Positions 18,256 to 27,390 of a DNA stretch of 64,000 nt are shown here, one piece after another. The stretch is from Curtobacterium sp. MCSS17_007 (lineage in GTDB: Bacteria; Actinomycetota; Actinomycetes; Actinomycetales; Microbacteriaceae). Within the stretch, counting starts at the first letter, position 1. Each line of letters opens with the position of its first letter. The stretch lies in assembly GCF_003234175.2 (NCBI RefSeq), contig NZ_CP126257.1, forward strand, positions 1,922,001 through 1,986,000, in the 5' to 3' direction. The translations under genes and the position numbers were made by a program. The notes under the pieces were generated by a model. It made no database searches and was not told the DNA's origin. It worked only from the letters and a program-made list of their open reading frames with translations.

Positions 18256-18732
18256 TCACTCGCCCAGGCGGTTGCGCGAGCGCATCGCACGCTCGGCCTC
18301 ACGCTTGTCGGTCTTCTCGCGCAGGGCCTGGCGCTTGTCGAACTCGCGCTTGCCCTTCGCCACCGCGATCTCGACCTTCGCCCGACCGTCGTGGAAGTAG
18401 ATCTTCATCGGGACGAGCGTGTAGCCGCCCTGCGCCGTCTTGTGCGAGATCTTCACGATCTGCTGCTTGTGCAGGAGGAGCTTGCGCTTCCGTCGCGGCG
18501 CGTGGTTGTTCCACGTCCCCTCGGTGTACTCGGGGATGTGCACGGAGTCGAGCCATGCCTCGCCGCCGTCGATGAACGCGTAGCCGTCGACGAGGGACGC
18601 CCGCCCCTCGCGGAGGGACTTCACCTCGGTGCCGGACAGCACCATGCCCGCCTCGTACGTGTCCTCGATCAGGTAGTCGTGGCGCGCGCGACGGTTGGTC
18701 GCCACGATCTTCTCGCCGCGTTCCTTCGCCAT
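18256..18732 (-). CDS. smpB: SsrA-binding protein SmpB
   Basis: The 158-residue protein is a full-length SmpB. It has the N-terminal [19 protein letters not shown], the tmRNA-binding core ([16 protein letters not shown]) and the basic C-terminal tail ([13 protein letters not shown] and beyond) that enters the ribosomal decoding site. A good ribosome site (GGGAG) lies five bases before the ATG. It sits between ftsX and ssrA on the same strand, the usual ftsE-ftsX-smpB-ssrA order of actinobacteria. The 151 bases after it contain short hairpins, for example with 7-bp arms at 18190-18196 and 18203-18209. Confidence 0.98.
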   Translation of the reverse strand: MAKERGEKIVATNRRARHDYLIEDTYEAGMVLSGTEVKSLREGRASLVDGYAFIDGGEAWLDSVHIPEYTEGTWNNHAPRRKRKLLLHKQQIVKISHKTAQGGYTLVPMKIYFHDGRAKVEIAVAKGKREFDKRQALREKTDKREAERAMRSRNRLGE

Positions 18733-18802
18733 GGTGACTCCCTTCGGTGACCGAGGTCGGACCCCGGTGCTGCTGCGCAGCCCTACAGCCTAGTGAACAC
18801 GA

Positions 18803-18837
18803 GGACCGCGGCGCACCTTCCCGGCGCGCCGCGGTCC
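18803..18837 (-). terminator. Terminator after ftsX
   Basis: Twelve-base perfect arms at 18803-18814 and 18826-18837 form a hairpin just downstream of the ftsX stop and upstream of smpB. Confidence 0.7.
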
Positions 18838-18851
18838 CGGGGTTCGCGGGG

Positions 18852-19766
18852 TCAGACGCGCAGGTACCGACGGATCGCGATGAGCGCCGAGACCCCGGCC
18901 AGCAGGACGCCGATCACGATCACGGCAGGCACGACGACGGCCGCGTCCCCCATCCCGATGAACGCCGTGCCGGAGAAGCGCTGCGCCAGGTAGTTCCGCA
19001 CGAAGAACCAGACGACGGCGGTGATCGCACCACCGGCGAGCACGGCGCCGATGGCCGCCGCGATGACACCCTCGAGCACGAACGGGGTCTGGATGAACCG
19101 GTTCGACGCGCCGACCAGACGCATGATGCCGAGCTCGCGTCGACGGCTGAACGCGGAGAGCCGGATCGTCGTCGCGATGAGCAGCACCGCGGCCACGAGC
19201 ATGAGCGACGCGATGCCGATCGCCGTGTACGACGAGGCGTTGAGCAGGTTGAAGATCGGCTGCAGGTACCCGCGCTGGTCGACGACGCTCTGCACGCCGG
19301 CGACCTTCGACAGGCTCTCGACGAGGACGTCCGCCTGCGACGGGTTCTTCAGGTTCACCCAGAAGGTCTCGTTGAGGTACTCCGGCTTGACGAACTCGGT
19401 CGCGGGCGAGTCCTTGAACTGCTCCTTGAACCGCGTGAACGCCTGGTCCTGGTCCTCGTAGTACGTCTTCTCGATGTACGGCTTGAGGGTGGACGAGTCG
19501 AGCTGCGCCTGGACCTGCTCACGCTGGTCCTCGGTCGCCTTGGCGCCGGTGCAGTTGCCGGTGGTGTCGGTGTCGGTGCACAGGTAGACCGCGACCTGCG
19601 CCCGGTCGTACCAGTAGCCCTTCATCTGGTTGATCTGCATCTGCAGCAGGATCGCGGTGCCCACGAAGGTGAGCGAGATGAAGGTCACGAGGACGACGGA
19701 CACGACCATCGACGCGTTCCGGCGCAGGCCCGAGCCGACCTCGGACATGACGAGCCCGAGCCTCAT
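18852..19766 (-). CDS. ftsX: Cell-division ABC-transporter permease FtsX
   Basis: This 304-residue protein has the FtsX topology: one N-terminal membrane helix (about 20-45), a large extracytoplasmic domain containing two cysteines (63 and 72 region), and three C-terminal helices with the ...[16 protein letters not shown]... coupling motif. With FtsE it transmits ATP-driven signals across the membrane to activate septal peptidoglycan hydrolases. Its start overlaps the ftsE stop by ATGA. Confidence 0.97.
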   Translation of the reverse strand: MRLGLVMSEVGSGLRRNASMVVSVVLVTFISLTFVGTAILLQMQINQMKGYWYDRAQVAVYLCTDTDTTGNCTGAKATEDQREQVQAQLDSSTLKPYIEKTYYEDQDQAFTRFKEQFKDSPATEFVKPEYLNETFWVNLKNPSQADVLVESLSKVAGVQSVVDQRGYLQPIFNLLNASSYTAIGIASLMLVAAVLLIATTIRLSAFSRRRELGIMRLVGASNRFIQTPFVLEGVIAAAIGAVLAGGAITAVVWFFVRNYLAQRFSGTAFIGMGDAAVVVPAVIVIGVLLAGVSALIAIRRYLRV

Positions 19767-20521
19767 CGGATGAGCCCCGGGATCGTCTGGATGCCGGTCG
19801 TGTTCGAGACGCCGGAGCCGCGCTGGATCGGGAGCGCCTGCGTCTGGTAGCCGCCGGACTGCTCGTCACGCAGGACCGTGCCGTTCGAGAGCTCGATGAC
19901 CCGGCGCTGCATCTGGTTCACGATGCTGGCGTCGTGCGTCGCCATGAGCACGGTCGTGCCTCCCTGGTTGATGCGTTCGAGGAGCGCCATGATGCCGGCC
20001 GAGGTCGTCGGGTCGAGGTTGCCGGTGGGCTCGTCGGCCAGCAGGATCGCCGGCTTGTTGACCACCGCGCGGGCGATCGCCACGCGCTGCTGCTCACCAC
20101 CGGAGAGTTCGTGCGGCATGCGGGTGGCCTTGCCGGCCAGACCGACGAGCTTGAGCACGTCGGTGACGGCCTCGCTGATGAAACCCTTGCTCTTGCCGAT
20201 CACCTGGAGCGAGAACGCGACGTTGTCGAAGACGTTCTTGTTCGGCAGGAGCCGGAAGTCCTGGAAGACCACACCGAGGTTGCGGCGGAAGTACGGGACC
20301 TTGCGCGACGACAGCGCGCCGAGGCGCTGGCCGAGCACGTGGATCTGCCCGCGGGTCGGCTTCTCCTCCTTGAGCACGAGGCGCAGGAAGCTCGACTTGC
20401 CGGAGCCGGACGCGCCGACGAGGAAGACGAACTCGCCCTTGAGGATCTCGAGGGAGAGGTCGTCGAGCGCAGGACTCGGGTTGCCCGAGTAGACCTTGGT
20501 GACCTGGTCGAATTTGATCAT
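19763..20521 (-). CDS. ftsE: Cell-division ATP-binding protein FtsE
   Basis: The 252-residue ABC ATPase has Walker [10 protein letters not shown] (about 36-44), the signature [14 protein letters not shown] and Walker [13 protein letters not shown]. Compared with Escherichia coli FtsE it carries an extra tail of about 25 residues after the ATPase core. It partners FtsX, encoded immediately downstream and overlapping by four bases. A TACCCT box lies nine bases before the ATG and there is no clear ribosome site. Confidence 0.97.
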   Translation of the reverse strand: MIKFDQVTKVYSGNPSPALDDLSLEILKGEFVFLVGASGSGKSSFLRLVLKEEKPTRGQIHVLGQRLGALSSRKVPYFRRNLGVVFQDFRLLPNKNVFDNVAFSLQVIGKSKGFISEAVTDVLKLVGLAGKATRMPHELSGGEQQRVAIARAVVNKPAILLADEPTGNLDPTTSAGIMALLERINQGGTTVLMATHDASIVNQMQRRVIELSNGTVLRDEQSGGYQTQALPIQRGSGVSNTTGIQTIPGLIR

Positions 20522-20593
20522 GACCGGATCAGGGTAGGTCGACCCGGCCGGAAGTCAACCGAGGCGCGCGGCTCAGCTCCCCCGCGAGGACGC

Positions 20594-21703
20594 TCAGGAA
20601 TCGTCGCCCTGCTTGCGCCAGCGGATGCCTGCGTTGATGAAGCCGTCCAGGTCGCCGTCGAACACCGCCGACGGGTTGTTGACCTCGTGCTCGCTCCGGA
20701 GGTCCTTGACCATCTGGTACGGCGCGAGGACGTACGAGCGGATCTGGTCACCCCAGCTCGCCGTGATGTTGCCGGCGAGCTCCTTCTTCTTCGCGTTCTC
20801 CTCCTCCTTCTTCAGGAGCAGCAGGCGCGACTGCAGCACGCGCATGGCGGCGGCGCGGTTCTGGATCTGCGACTTCTCGTTCTGCATCGAGACGACGGTG
20901 CCGGTCGGGATGTGGGTCAGGCGCACGGCGGAGTCCGTCGTGTTGACCGACTGGCCACCGGGGCCGGACGACCGGAACACGTCGACGCGGATGTCGTTCT
21001 CGGGGATGTCGATGACCGCGGTCTCCGGCATGAGCGGGATGACCTCGACCGCCGCGAAGGACGTCTGGCGCTTGCCCGCGGCACCGAAGGGCGACATGCG
21101 GACGAGGCGGTGCGTTCCGGCCTCGACCGACAGGGTGCCGAAGGCGTACGGCGCGTCCACCTCGAACGTCGCCGACTTGATGCCCGCCTCCTCGGCGTAG
21201 GAGGTGTCCATCACGGTGGTCTTGTACCCGTGCTGCTCGGCGTACCGCAGGTACATGCGGAGGAGCATCTCGGCGAAGTCCGCGGCGTCGACACCGCCGG
21301 CACCGGCGCGGATCGTGATGACGGCCGGTCGCTCGTCGTACTCGCCGTCGAGGAGCGTCTGCACCTCGAGGTCACCCATGGTCTTCTGGATCGCCTTGAG
21401 CTCGTCCTGCGCCTCTGCCGCCGAGTCCGCGTCGTCGGCCTCGTTGGCCATCTCGACCAGGACCTCGAGGTCGTCGATGCGCTGCTCGGTGTCGGTGATC
21501 TTCCGGAGCTCGGCCTGCTTGTGGGAGAGCGCGCTCGTGACCTGCTGCGCGTGCTCGACGTCGTCCCAGAGGTCCTGCGCGCCCGCCTGCTCGCTCAGCT
21601 CGGCGATCTCGCGCTGCAGCCGGTCGACGTCGACGACCGAGCGGATGTTGCCGAAGGTCTCGCGGAGGGCGGACAGCTGCTCGGTGAAGTCAAGTTCGAC
21701 CAT
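20594..21703 (-). CDS. prfB: Peptide chain release factor 2
   Basis: The 369-residue RF2 has the stop-codon recognition tripeptide SPF (in [10 protein letters not shown]) and the catalytic GGQ in [10 protein letters not shown]. The frame is uninterrupted, so the programmed +1 frameshift that autoregulates prfB in many bacteria is absent. The ATG at 21703 is eight bases after a TAGGAT hexamer on the minus strand. It lies upstream of ftsE-ftsX, a common actinobacterial arrangement. Confidence 0.98.
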   Translation of the reverse strand: MVELDFTEQLSALRETFGNIRSVVDVDRLQREIAELSEQAGAQDLWDDVEHAQQVTSALSHKQAELRKITDTEQRIDDLEVLVEMANEADDADSAAEAQDELKAIQKTMGDLEVQTLLDGEYDERPAVITIRAGAGGVDAADFAEMLLRMYLRYAEQHGYKTTVMDTSYAEEAGIKSATFEVDAPYAFGTLSVEAGTHRLVRMSPFGAAGKRQTSFAAVEVIPLMPETAVIDIPENDIRVDVFRSSGPGGQSVNTTDSAVRLTHIPTGTVVSMQNEKSQIQNRAAAMRVLQSRLLLLKKEEENAKKKELAGNITASWGDQIRSYVLAPYQMVKDLRSEHEVNNPSAVFDGDLDGFINAGIRWRKQGDDS

Positions 21704-21777
21704 GGTCACCGATCCTACCGGCGCACGCCGGTCGCGGCGGACCGGACGGGAGGCCCGGTGCGGGTCCGCCCCGCCGG

Positions 21778-22941
21778 TCACCGTCCGAGCAGCGGCGCCC
21801 TGGACGCCATGCCGGCCCGGCCCGCGCGCGCGACGGCGTCCGGCAGTGCGGCGAGGAAGGCGTCGACGTCCGCGTCGGTCGACGTGTGCCCGAGCGTGAT
21901 GCGCAGCGCACCCCGGGCCTCCTCCTCGGACAGGCCCATCGCGAGGAGGACGTGCGAGGCCTCGGGCACGCCTGCCTGGCACGCCGACCCGGTCGACACC
22001 GCGACCCCGGCCGCGTCGAGCAGGAACAGCAGCGAGTCCCCCTCGCACCCGGGGAAGGTGAAGTGCGCGTTGCCGGGCAGCCGGACGACCGGGTCCCCCA
22101 TGAGCACCGCGGACGGGACGGCCTCGAGGACACCGGCGACCAAGCGGTCGCGCAGCGCCGACGCGTCGTGCACCCCCGCGGCTGCGGCGACCCCGAAGGC
22201 GGCAGCGGCCGGGGCGTCCTGCGTACCGCTCCGCACCTGACGCTGCTGCCCACCACCGTGGATGAGCGGCTCGACGGTGGCCCGCCGTCCGAGGACCAGC
22301 GCACCGATGCCGACGGGGCCGCCGATCTTGTGCGCTGACACGCTGAGCGCGTCGAGCCCGGACGCCGCGAACGAGATCGGGACCTGGCCGTACGCGGCGA
22401 CCGCGTCGCTGTGGACCGGGACCCCGGCGGCGTGCGCCAGCTCGACGATGCGGGCGACCGGCTGCAGGGTGCCGACCTCGTTGTTCGCCCAGAGGAACGT
22501 GACCAGGGCGACGTCCGAGGCGTCGGCGAGCCGCGCCTCCAGTCCGGCGAGGTCCACGCGGCCCTGCGCGTCCAGGGGGACCACGTCGACGACGGCGCCC
22601 TCGTGGCGCTCGAGCCACTCGACCGTGTCGACCGTCGCGTGGTGCTCCCCTGCGGGCACGACGATCCGGGGCCGCGGACGGTCCTGTTGCCGCGCCCAGT
22701 ACAGGCCCTTGACCGCGAGGTTGATGCTCTCGGTGCCGCCGGAGGTGAAGACGACCTCGACGGGCTCGGCGTCGAGCGAGCGTGCCACCGCGGCCCGCCC
22801 GTCCTCGAGCAGCATCTTCGCGCGCTGTCCCGCGCTGTGGATCGACGACGGGTTGCCCACCGTGGCGAGCGCCTCGGTGAAGGCGGCGAGCGCCTCGGGC
22901 AGGATGGGCGTCGTCGCCGCGTGGTCGAGGTAGACCGGCAT
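21778..22941 (-). CDS. Cysteine desulfurase (NifS/IscS family)
   Basis: The 387-residue class V PLP enzyme has the cofactor lysine in [12 protein letters not shown], the His motif GEHHATVDT and the active-site cysteine in STGSACQAG. It takes sulfur from cysteine for Fe-S clusters or for tRNA thiolation. In actinobacteria this isolated IscS-type gene often sits beside the tRNA thiolase gene mnmA; no mnmA is present in this window. The ATG at 22941 follows GGAAGGGG. It is divergent from glgX and 74 bases upstream of prfB. Confidence 0.94.
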   Translation of the reverse strand: MPVYLDHAATTPILPEALAAFTEALATVGNPSSIHSAGQRAKMLLEDGRAAVARSLDAEPVEVVFTSGGTESINLAVKGLYWARQQDRPRPRIVVPAGEHHATVDTVEWLERHEGAVVDVVPLDAQGRVDLAGLEARLADASDVALVTFLWANNEVGTLQPVARIVELAHAAGVPVHSDAVAAYGQVPISFAASGLDALSVSAHKIGGPVGIGALVLGRRATVEPLIHGGGQQRQVRSGTQDAPAAAAFGVAAAAGVHDASALRDRLVAGVLEAVPSAVLMGDPVVRLPGNAHFTFPGCEGDSLLFLLDAAGVAVSTGSACQAGVPEASHVLLAMGLSEEEARGALRITLGHTSTDADVDAFLAALPDAVARAGRAGMASRAPLLGR

Positions 22942-22988
22942 GACTGCGCCCCTTCCGTGTGCGTTCCCAGGATACCCGCGGCCCCTCG

Positions 22989-22994
22989 TACCCT
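22989..22994 (+). promoter_or_regulatory. -10 hexamer TACCCT, leaderless start of glgX
   Basis: TACCCT lies seven bases before the glgX ATG, and no ribosome site is present. Confidence 0.5.
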
Positions 22995-23001
22995 GGTCGT
23001 C

Positions 23002-25050
23002 ATGCACCGCACCGCGATCGACGAGACCCCCGGCTTCCGCCTCGGCGACGGCGCGCCCCGGTTCTCCGTGCGCTCGGCGACCGCGACCGCGGTGACGCTG
23101 GTGGTCGTCGGGGCCGGCGACGTCGTGACCGAGTTCCCCCTGTCGCAGGTCCCCGGCACGGACCGCTGGACGGCGGACACGCCCGACGTGCGTCCCGGCG
23201 ACCGGTACCACCTGCTCGTCGACGGTCCCGACGGACCGCGGCACGACTTCGACCCGGAGCGCCCGCTGCTCGACCCGTACGCGCGGGGTCTGGAGCCGAC
23301 CGGTGCGGACGCCGTCGGCCAGCGGTGGACCGGTGTCGTGGTCGACGAGTCCTTCGACTGGGGCGGCGTCGGCAAGCCGGCGGTCCCCCGTGACCGCGTC
23401 GTCGTCTACGAGGCGAACGTCCGCACGCTGACCGCCGCGAACCAGGACGTCCCCGAGCACCTGCGCGGTACCTACGCGGGCGTCGCGCACCCGAGCACCA
23501 TCGCCCACCTGCGCCGCATCGGTGTGACGACCCTGGAGCTGCTGCCCGTCCACGCCTTCGACACCGAGGCCTGGCTCTGCGATGCCGGCCGTGAGAACGC
23601 CTGGGGCTACAACACCCTCGGGTTCTTCGCGCCGCACGCCGCGTACGCCTCGCCCGACGCCCGTGCGGCGGGTGCCTCCGCGGTGCTCCGCGAGTGCAAG
23701 GGCATGGTGCGCCTCCTGCACGAGGCGGGCATCCAGGTGCTGCTCGACGTCGTCTACAACCACACGGCCGAGGAGGGCCCCGGCGGACCCACCACGTCGC
23801 TGCGCGGCATCGACGGGGCGAACCGGTACCGCTGGACCGAGGACGGTGCGTCGTACTACGACACCACCGGCTGCGGGAACACGCTCGACACGTCGGTCGA
23901 GGCCACCGCGGACCTCGTCGTCGACAGCCTGCGGTACTGGGCCCGGGAGGTCCAGGTCGACGGGTTCCGGTTCGACCTGATGGCCGCGCTCGCCCGTGAC
24001 GAGCGCCACGTGTTCGACCCCGCTCACCCGCTCCTCGAGCGGATCCGACGGCACCCGGACCTGCAGGACGTGCTCGTCGTGGCCGAGCCGTGGGACGTCG
24101 GCCCCGACGGGTGGCGCACCGGTGCGTTCGGCGAGCGGACCAGCGAGTGGAACGACGGGTTCCGGGACACCGTCCGCCAGTTCTGGCTGACCGACATCGC
24201 CGAGGAACGACGGAACGGCACGCCGCATGCGGGCATCGGTCGCCTCGCGGAGGCGCTCACCGGGTCGCGCGGCACCTTCGGGCAGGAGCGCGGACCGCTG
24301 GCGAGCATCAACTTCGTCACCGCCCACGACGGCTTCACCCTGCTCGACCTGGTGTCCCACGACCGCAAGCACAACGAGGCGAACGGCGAGGACGGCCGCG
24401 ACGGCTCGGACGACAACCGATCGTTCAACCACGGCGTCGAGGGCGACACGGCGGACCGCGGGGTGCGCGCTGCCCGCGGACGCTCGATGCGGAACCTCGT
24501 CGGCACGCTCATGCTCTCGGCGGGTGTACCGATGCTCACCGCCGGTGACGAGCGGAGCCGGACCCAGCACGGCAACAACAACGCGTACGTCGTGACGGAG
24601 GACCTCACACCGGTCGACTGGACCGACGACGAGGACGCCGAGGCCATGACCGAGGCCGTCGCCGCACTCACCCGGCTCCGCGCGGCACACCCGGCGCTCC
24701 GCCCGACACGGTTCGGCGTCGAGGGGCAGGAGACGCCCGGCGCGTCCCGCATGTCCTGGTACGGGCCGGACGGGCATCCGATGACGTCGGAGGGGTGGGA
24801 CCAGCCGATCCACCGCGTGGTGCAGTACTACGTCGAGTCGACGCCCGAGCACGAGCCCTTCGACCGGGTGCTCGTCGTCGTGCACGGCAGCGGGCGGACG
24901 CGGGACCTGACCCTGCCGGTGCGGCAGGACCTGCTCGGGTACCGCCTGGCGTGGTCGAGCGAGAAGCACCGCGACCACGAACGCCTGCGACCGGCGGGCC
25001 AGGTGTTCACGGCCTACGGGCCGGGCATCCACGTCTTCGAGATCGCGTAG
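23002..25050 (+). CDS. glgX: Glycogen debranching enzyme GlgX
   Basis: This 682-residue GH13 enzyme has an N-terminal CBM48-type domain followed by the catalytic barrel. Visible motifs are DVVYNHT (region I), DGFRFDLMAAL with the nucleophile Asp (II), VVAEPWD with the acid Glu (III) and NFVTAHDGFTLLD (IV). These match isoamylase/GlgX proteins that remove limit-dextrin branches from glycogen. It stands directly upstream of glgE-glgB on the same strand but is separated by a structured 339-base gap and has its own leaderless promoter box. Confidence 0.95.
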   Translation: MHRTAIDETPGFRLGDGAPRFSVRSATATAVTLVVVGAGDVVTEFPLSQVPGTDRWTADTPDVRPGDRYHLLVDGPDGPRHDFDPERPLLDPYARGLEPTGADAVGQRWTGVVVDESFDWGGVGKPAVPRDRVVVYEANVRTLTAANQDVPEHLRGTYAGVAHPSTIAHLRRIGVTTLELLPVHAFDTEAWLCDAGRENAWGYNTLGFFAPHAAYASPDARAAGASAVLRECKGMVRLLHEAGIQVLLDVVYNHTAEEGPGGPTTSLRGIDGANRYRWTEDGASYYDTTGCGNTLDTSVEATADLVVDSLRYWAREVQVDGFRFDLMAALARDERHVFDPAHPLLERIRRHPDLQDVLVVAEPWDVGPDGWRTGAFGERTSEWNDGFRDTVRQFWLTDIAEERRNGTPHAGIGRLAEALTGSRGTFGQERGPLASINFVTAHDGFTLLDLVSHDRKHNEANGEDGRDGSDDNRSFNHGVEGDTADRGVRAARGRSMRNLVGTLMLSAGVPMLTAGDERSRTQHGNNNAYVVTEDLTPVDWTDDEDAEAMTEAVAALTRLRAAHPALRPTRFGVEGQETPGASRMSWYGPDGHPMTSEGWDQPIHRVVQYYVESTPEHEPFDRVLVVVHGSGRTRDLTLPVRQDLLGYRLAWSSEKHRDHERLRPAGQVFTAYGPGIHVFEIA

Positions 25051-25389
25051 GACCGTCCCCTCCACGCTCGTCCCGTCGGACGGGAGGCACGTGGCGGCGT
25101 CCCCGCGCGCCTCCCCTCCGCCGCGTCGGGCGAGGGTGCAGGGTCGCGGGCATCGCGGTGGGAGCCGGTCGCCTGGTGGGATCGGGCACCGCTGGCAGGA
25201 ACGGGCGTACCGGGTCGTCCCGCCCCACCAGGTACGCCCGCTACCGCTCGGGATCGCGATCGTCCTGGGAACGAACGGGCACCACCGCACGCTCGTGATG
25301 CCCCTGCACAGGCCGCGTGACGCGCCCGGCCGTGCACAGGGAACGCGTTCCGGGGAACGCGGGCGCGCCAGCCGGGTAGCGTCGGCTCC
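25051..25389 (+). other. Structured intergenic region between glgX and glgE
   Basis: No gene is visible. The region contains competing inverted repeats: 10-bp arms at 25202-25211/25231-25240 and 9-bp arms at 25172-25180/25224-25232, which overlap and so exclude each other. A perfect 12-bp palindrome GGAACGCGTTCC at 25340-25351 lies just upstream of the -35 position of the glgE promoter box and is a candidate operator. A second half copy, GGAACGCG, follows at about 25355. Confidence 0.5.
25377..25382 (+). promoter_or_regulatory. -10 hexamer TAGCGT, leaderless start of glgE
   Basis: TAGCGT lies seven bases before the GTG start codon of glgE and no ribosome site is seen. Confidence 0.5.
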
Positions 25390-27390
25390 GTGGCCACCGC
25401 AGACCGACCCCGCCGACCGAAGATCGGACGCATCCCGATCACCCAACTCGCTCCGACGACCCCGAACGGGTTCCCGGGCAAGGCGTTCGACGGTGAGGTG
25501 ATCACGTTCGGCGCGACCGTCTTCCGCGAGGGACACGGGATCATCGGCGCCGACCTCGTCCTCGAACGACCCGACGGCGGTACCCGCACGGTGCCGATGC
25601 TGCTCGTCGCCGCCGGGACCGACCGCTACGAGGCGACCGTGCAGGTCGACCACGTCGGGGTGTGGACCTGGCACGTGGAGTCCTTCTCCGACGACTGGGC
25701 GACCTGGCTGCACGCCGCTCGCCTGAAGATCGCCGCCGGCGTGGACACCGAGGCGACGCTCCTCGACGGCGCCGTGCTGCTCGACCGACTCGCCGCCGAG
25801 ACGGACTCGACGGCCGCCGTCCGTGCCGCCGAGCAGCTGCGCGACACCGACCTCGAGCCGACCGAGCGTCTCGCCGCCGTCGACGACGCCCGCATCACCG
25901 GCGAGGTCGAGGACTCCCCCCTCACCTCCCTCCGCACGCACTCCCCCACGCAGCTGCTCGACGTCGAGCGCCAGCGTGCCGGGGTCGGTGCCTGGTACGA
26001 GTTCTTCCCGCGGAGCGAGGGTGCGAAGAAGAACCCGGACGGCTCGTGGAAGAGCGGTGACTTCCGCACCGCCGCACGCCGGCTGCCGGCCGTCGCGCGC
26101 ATGGGCTTCGACGTCATCTACCTGCCGCCGATCCACCCGATCGGCACGACCGCCCGCAAGGGGCCGAACAACACCCTGACGCCCGGACCGCACGACCCGG
26201 GCAGCCCGTGGGCCATCGGTGCTCCCGAAGGCGGCCACGACGCCATCCACCCCGACCTCGGCACGGAGGACGACTTCCGCGACTTCGTGGAGACGGCGAA
26301 GAACACCGGGATGGAGGTCGCCCTCGACTTCGCGCTGCAGTGCTCCCCGGACCACCCGTGGGTCGAGCAGCACCCGGAGTGGTTCACGGTCCGGGCCGAC
26401 GGCTCCATCGCCACCGCCGAGAACCCGCCGAAGCGGTACCAGGACATCTACCCGATCCAGTTCGACAGCGACCCCGAGGGGATCGTCGCCGAGGTGCTCC
26501 GGGTCCTGCGGCACTGGATCGCCTTCGGCATCCGGATCTTCCGCGTCGACAACCCGCACACCAAGCCCCTGTGGTTCTGGGAGCGCGTCATCCGCGAGAT
26601 CCGCGACGAGCACCCGGACACGGTGTTCCTGGCCGAGGCGTTCACGCGCCCGGCGATGATGCGGGCCCTGGCCGAGGCCGGCTTCCAGCAGTCCTACACG
26701 TACTTCACGTGGCGGAACACGAAGGAGGAGATCGAGGACTACTTCTCCGAGCTCAGCCACGAGACGAGCGCGTACCTGCGCCCCAACCTCTTCGTGAACA
26801 CGCCCGACATCCTCACCGAGTACCTGCAGTTCGGCGGCAGGGCCGGGTACAAGGTGCGCGCGGCGCTCGCCGCGACCGGCGCTCCGACGTGGGGCATGTA
26901 CGCCGGCTACGAGCTCTTCGAGGACGTCGCCCGCCCGGGCTCCGAGGAGAACATCGACAATGAGAAGTACGAGTACAAGCCGCGCGACTTCGCCCTCGCC
27001 GAAGCCGAGGGCGCGAGCCTCGCTCCGTACGTCACGATGCTGAACCGCTTCCGTCAGGCGCACCCCGCGCTCCGACAGCTGCGGAACCTGCACGTGCACA
27101 GCGCCGAGGACCCGGCGATCACCGTCTACTCGAAGCACCTCCCGGGGGCCTTCACCCGCTCCGGACGTGACGACACGGTCATCGTCGTGGCGAACGTCGA
27201 CCCGCACTCCGTCCGCGAGACGACGGTGCACCTCGACCTCGCCGCACTCGGCCTGTCGACCGAGCAGCCCTTCGACGTCCGCGACGTCGTCACCGGCCAG
27301 CGCTGGGTCTGGGGCTCGTCGAACTACGTCCGCCTGGACGCGTTCCAGGAACCCGTGCACCTGCTCGTCGTGGAAGGACCCCACCGATGA
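25390..27390 (+). CDS. glgE: Alpha-1,4-glucan:maltose-1-phosphate maltosyltransferase GlgE
   Basis: The 666-residue GH13_3 enzyme extends alpha-glucans with maltose from maltose 1-phosphate. Its landmarks are RKIGRIPI-like N-terminal sequence (RPKIGRIPI), [24 protein letters not shown], the nucleophile region [10 protein letters not shown], the acid in FLAEAFTRP, and [10 protein letters not shown]. All are characteristic of GlgE. The start is GTG with TAGCGT seven bases upstream. The stop overlaps the glgB ATG, so the two are translationally coupled. No treS/pep2 pair, which would supply maltose 1-phosphate, is visible here; GlgM-type supply from ADP-glucose is the alternative. Confidence 0.96.
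   Translation: MATADRPRRPKIGRIPITQLAPTTPNGFPGKAFDGEVITFGATVFREGHGIIGADLVLERPDGGTRTVPMLLVAAGTDRYEATVQVDHVGVWTWHVESFSDDWATWLHAARLKIAAGVDTEATLLDGAVLLDRLAAETDSTAAVRAAEQLRDTDLEPTERLAAVDDARITGEVEDSPLTSLRTHSPTQLLDVERQRAGVGAWYEFFPRSEGAKKNPDGSWKSGDFRTAARRLPAVARMGFDVIYLPPIHPIGTTARKGPNNTLTPGPHDPGSPWAIGAPEGGHDAIHPDLGTEDDFRDFVETAKNTGMEVALDFALQCSPDHPWVEQHPEWFTVRADGSIATAENPPKRYQDIYPIQFDSDPEGIVAEVLRVLRHWIAFGIRIFRVDNPHTKPLWFWERVIREIRDEHPDTVFLAEAFTRPAMMRALAEAGFQQSYTYFTWRNTKEEIEDYFSELSHETSAYLRPNLFVNTPDILTEYLQFGGRAGYKVRAALAATGAPTWGMYAGYELFEDVARPGSEENIDNEKYEYKPRDFALAEAEGASLAPYVTMLNRFRQAHPALRQLRNLHVHSAEDPAITVYSKHLPGAFTRSGRDDTVIVVANVDPHSVRETTVHLDLAALGLSTEQPFDVRDVVTGQRWVWGSSNYVRLDAFQEPVHLLVVEGPHR

Noticed and set aside
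21600..21703. Programmed +1 frameshift in prfB
   Set aside because: The frame is continuous from the ATG and no early UGA follows a CTT-type slip site.
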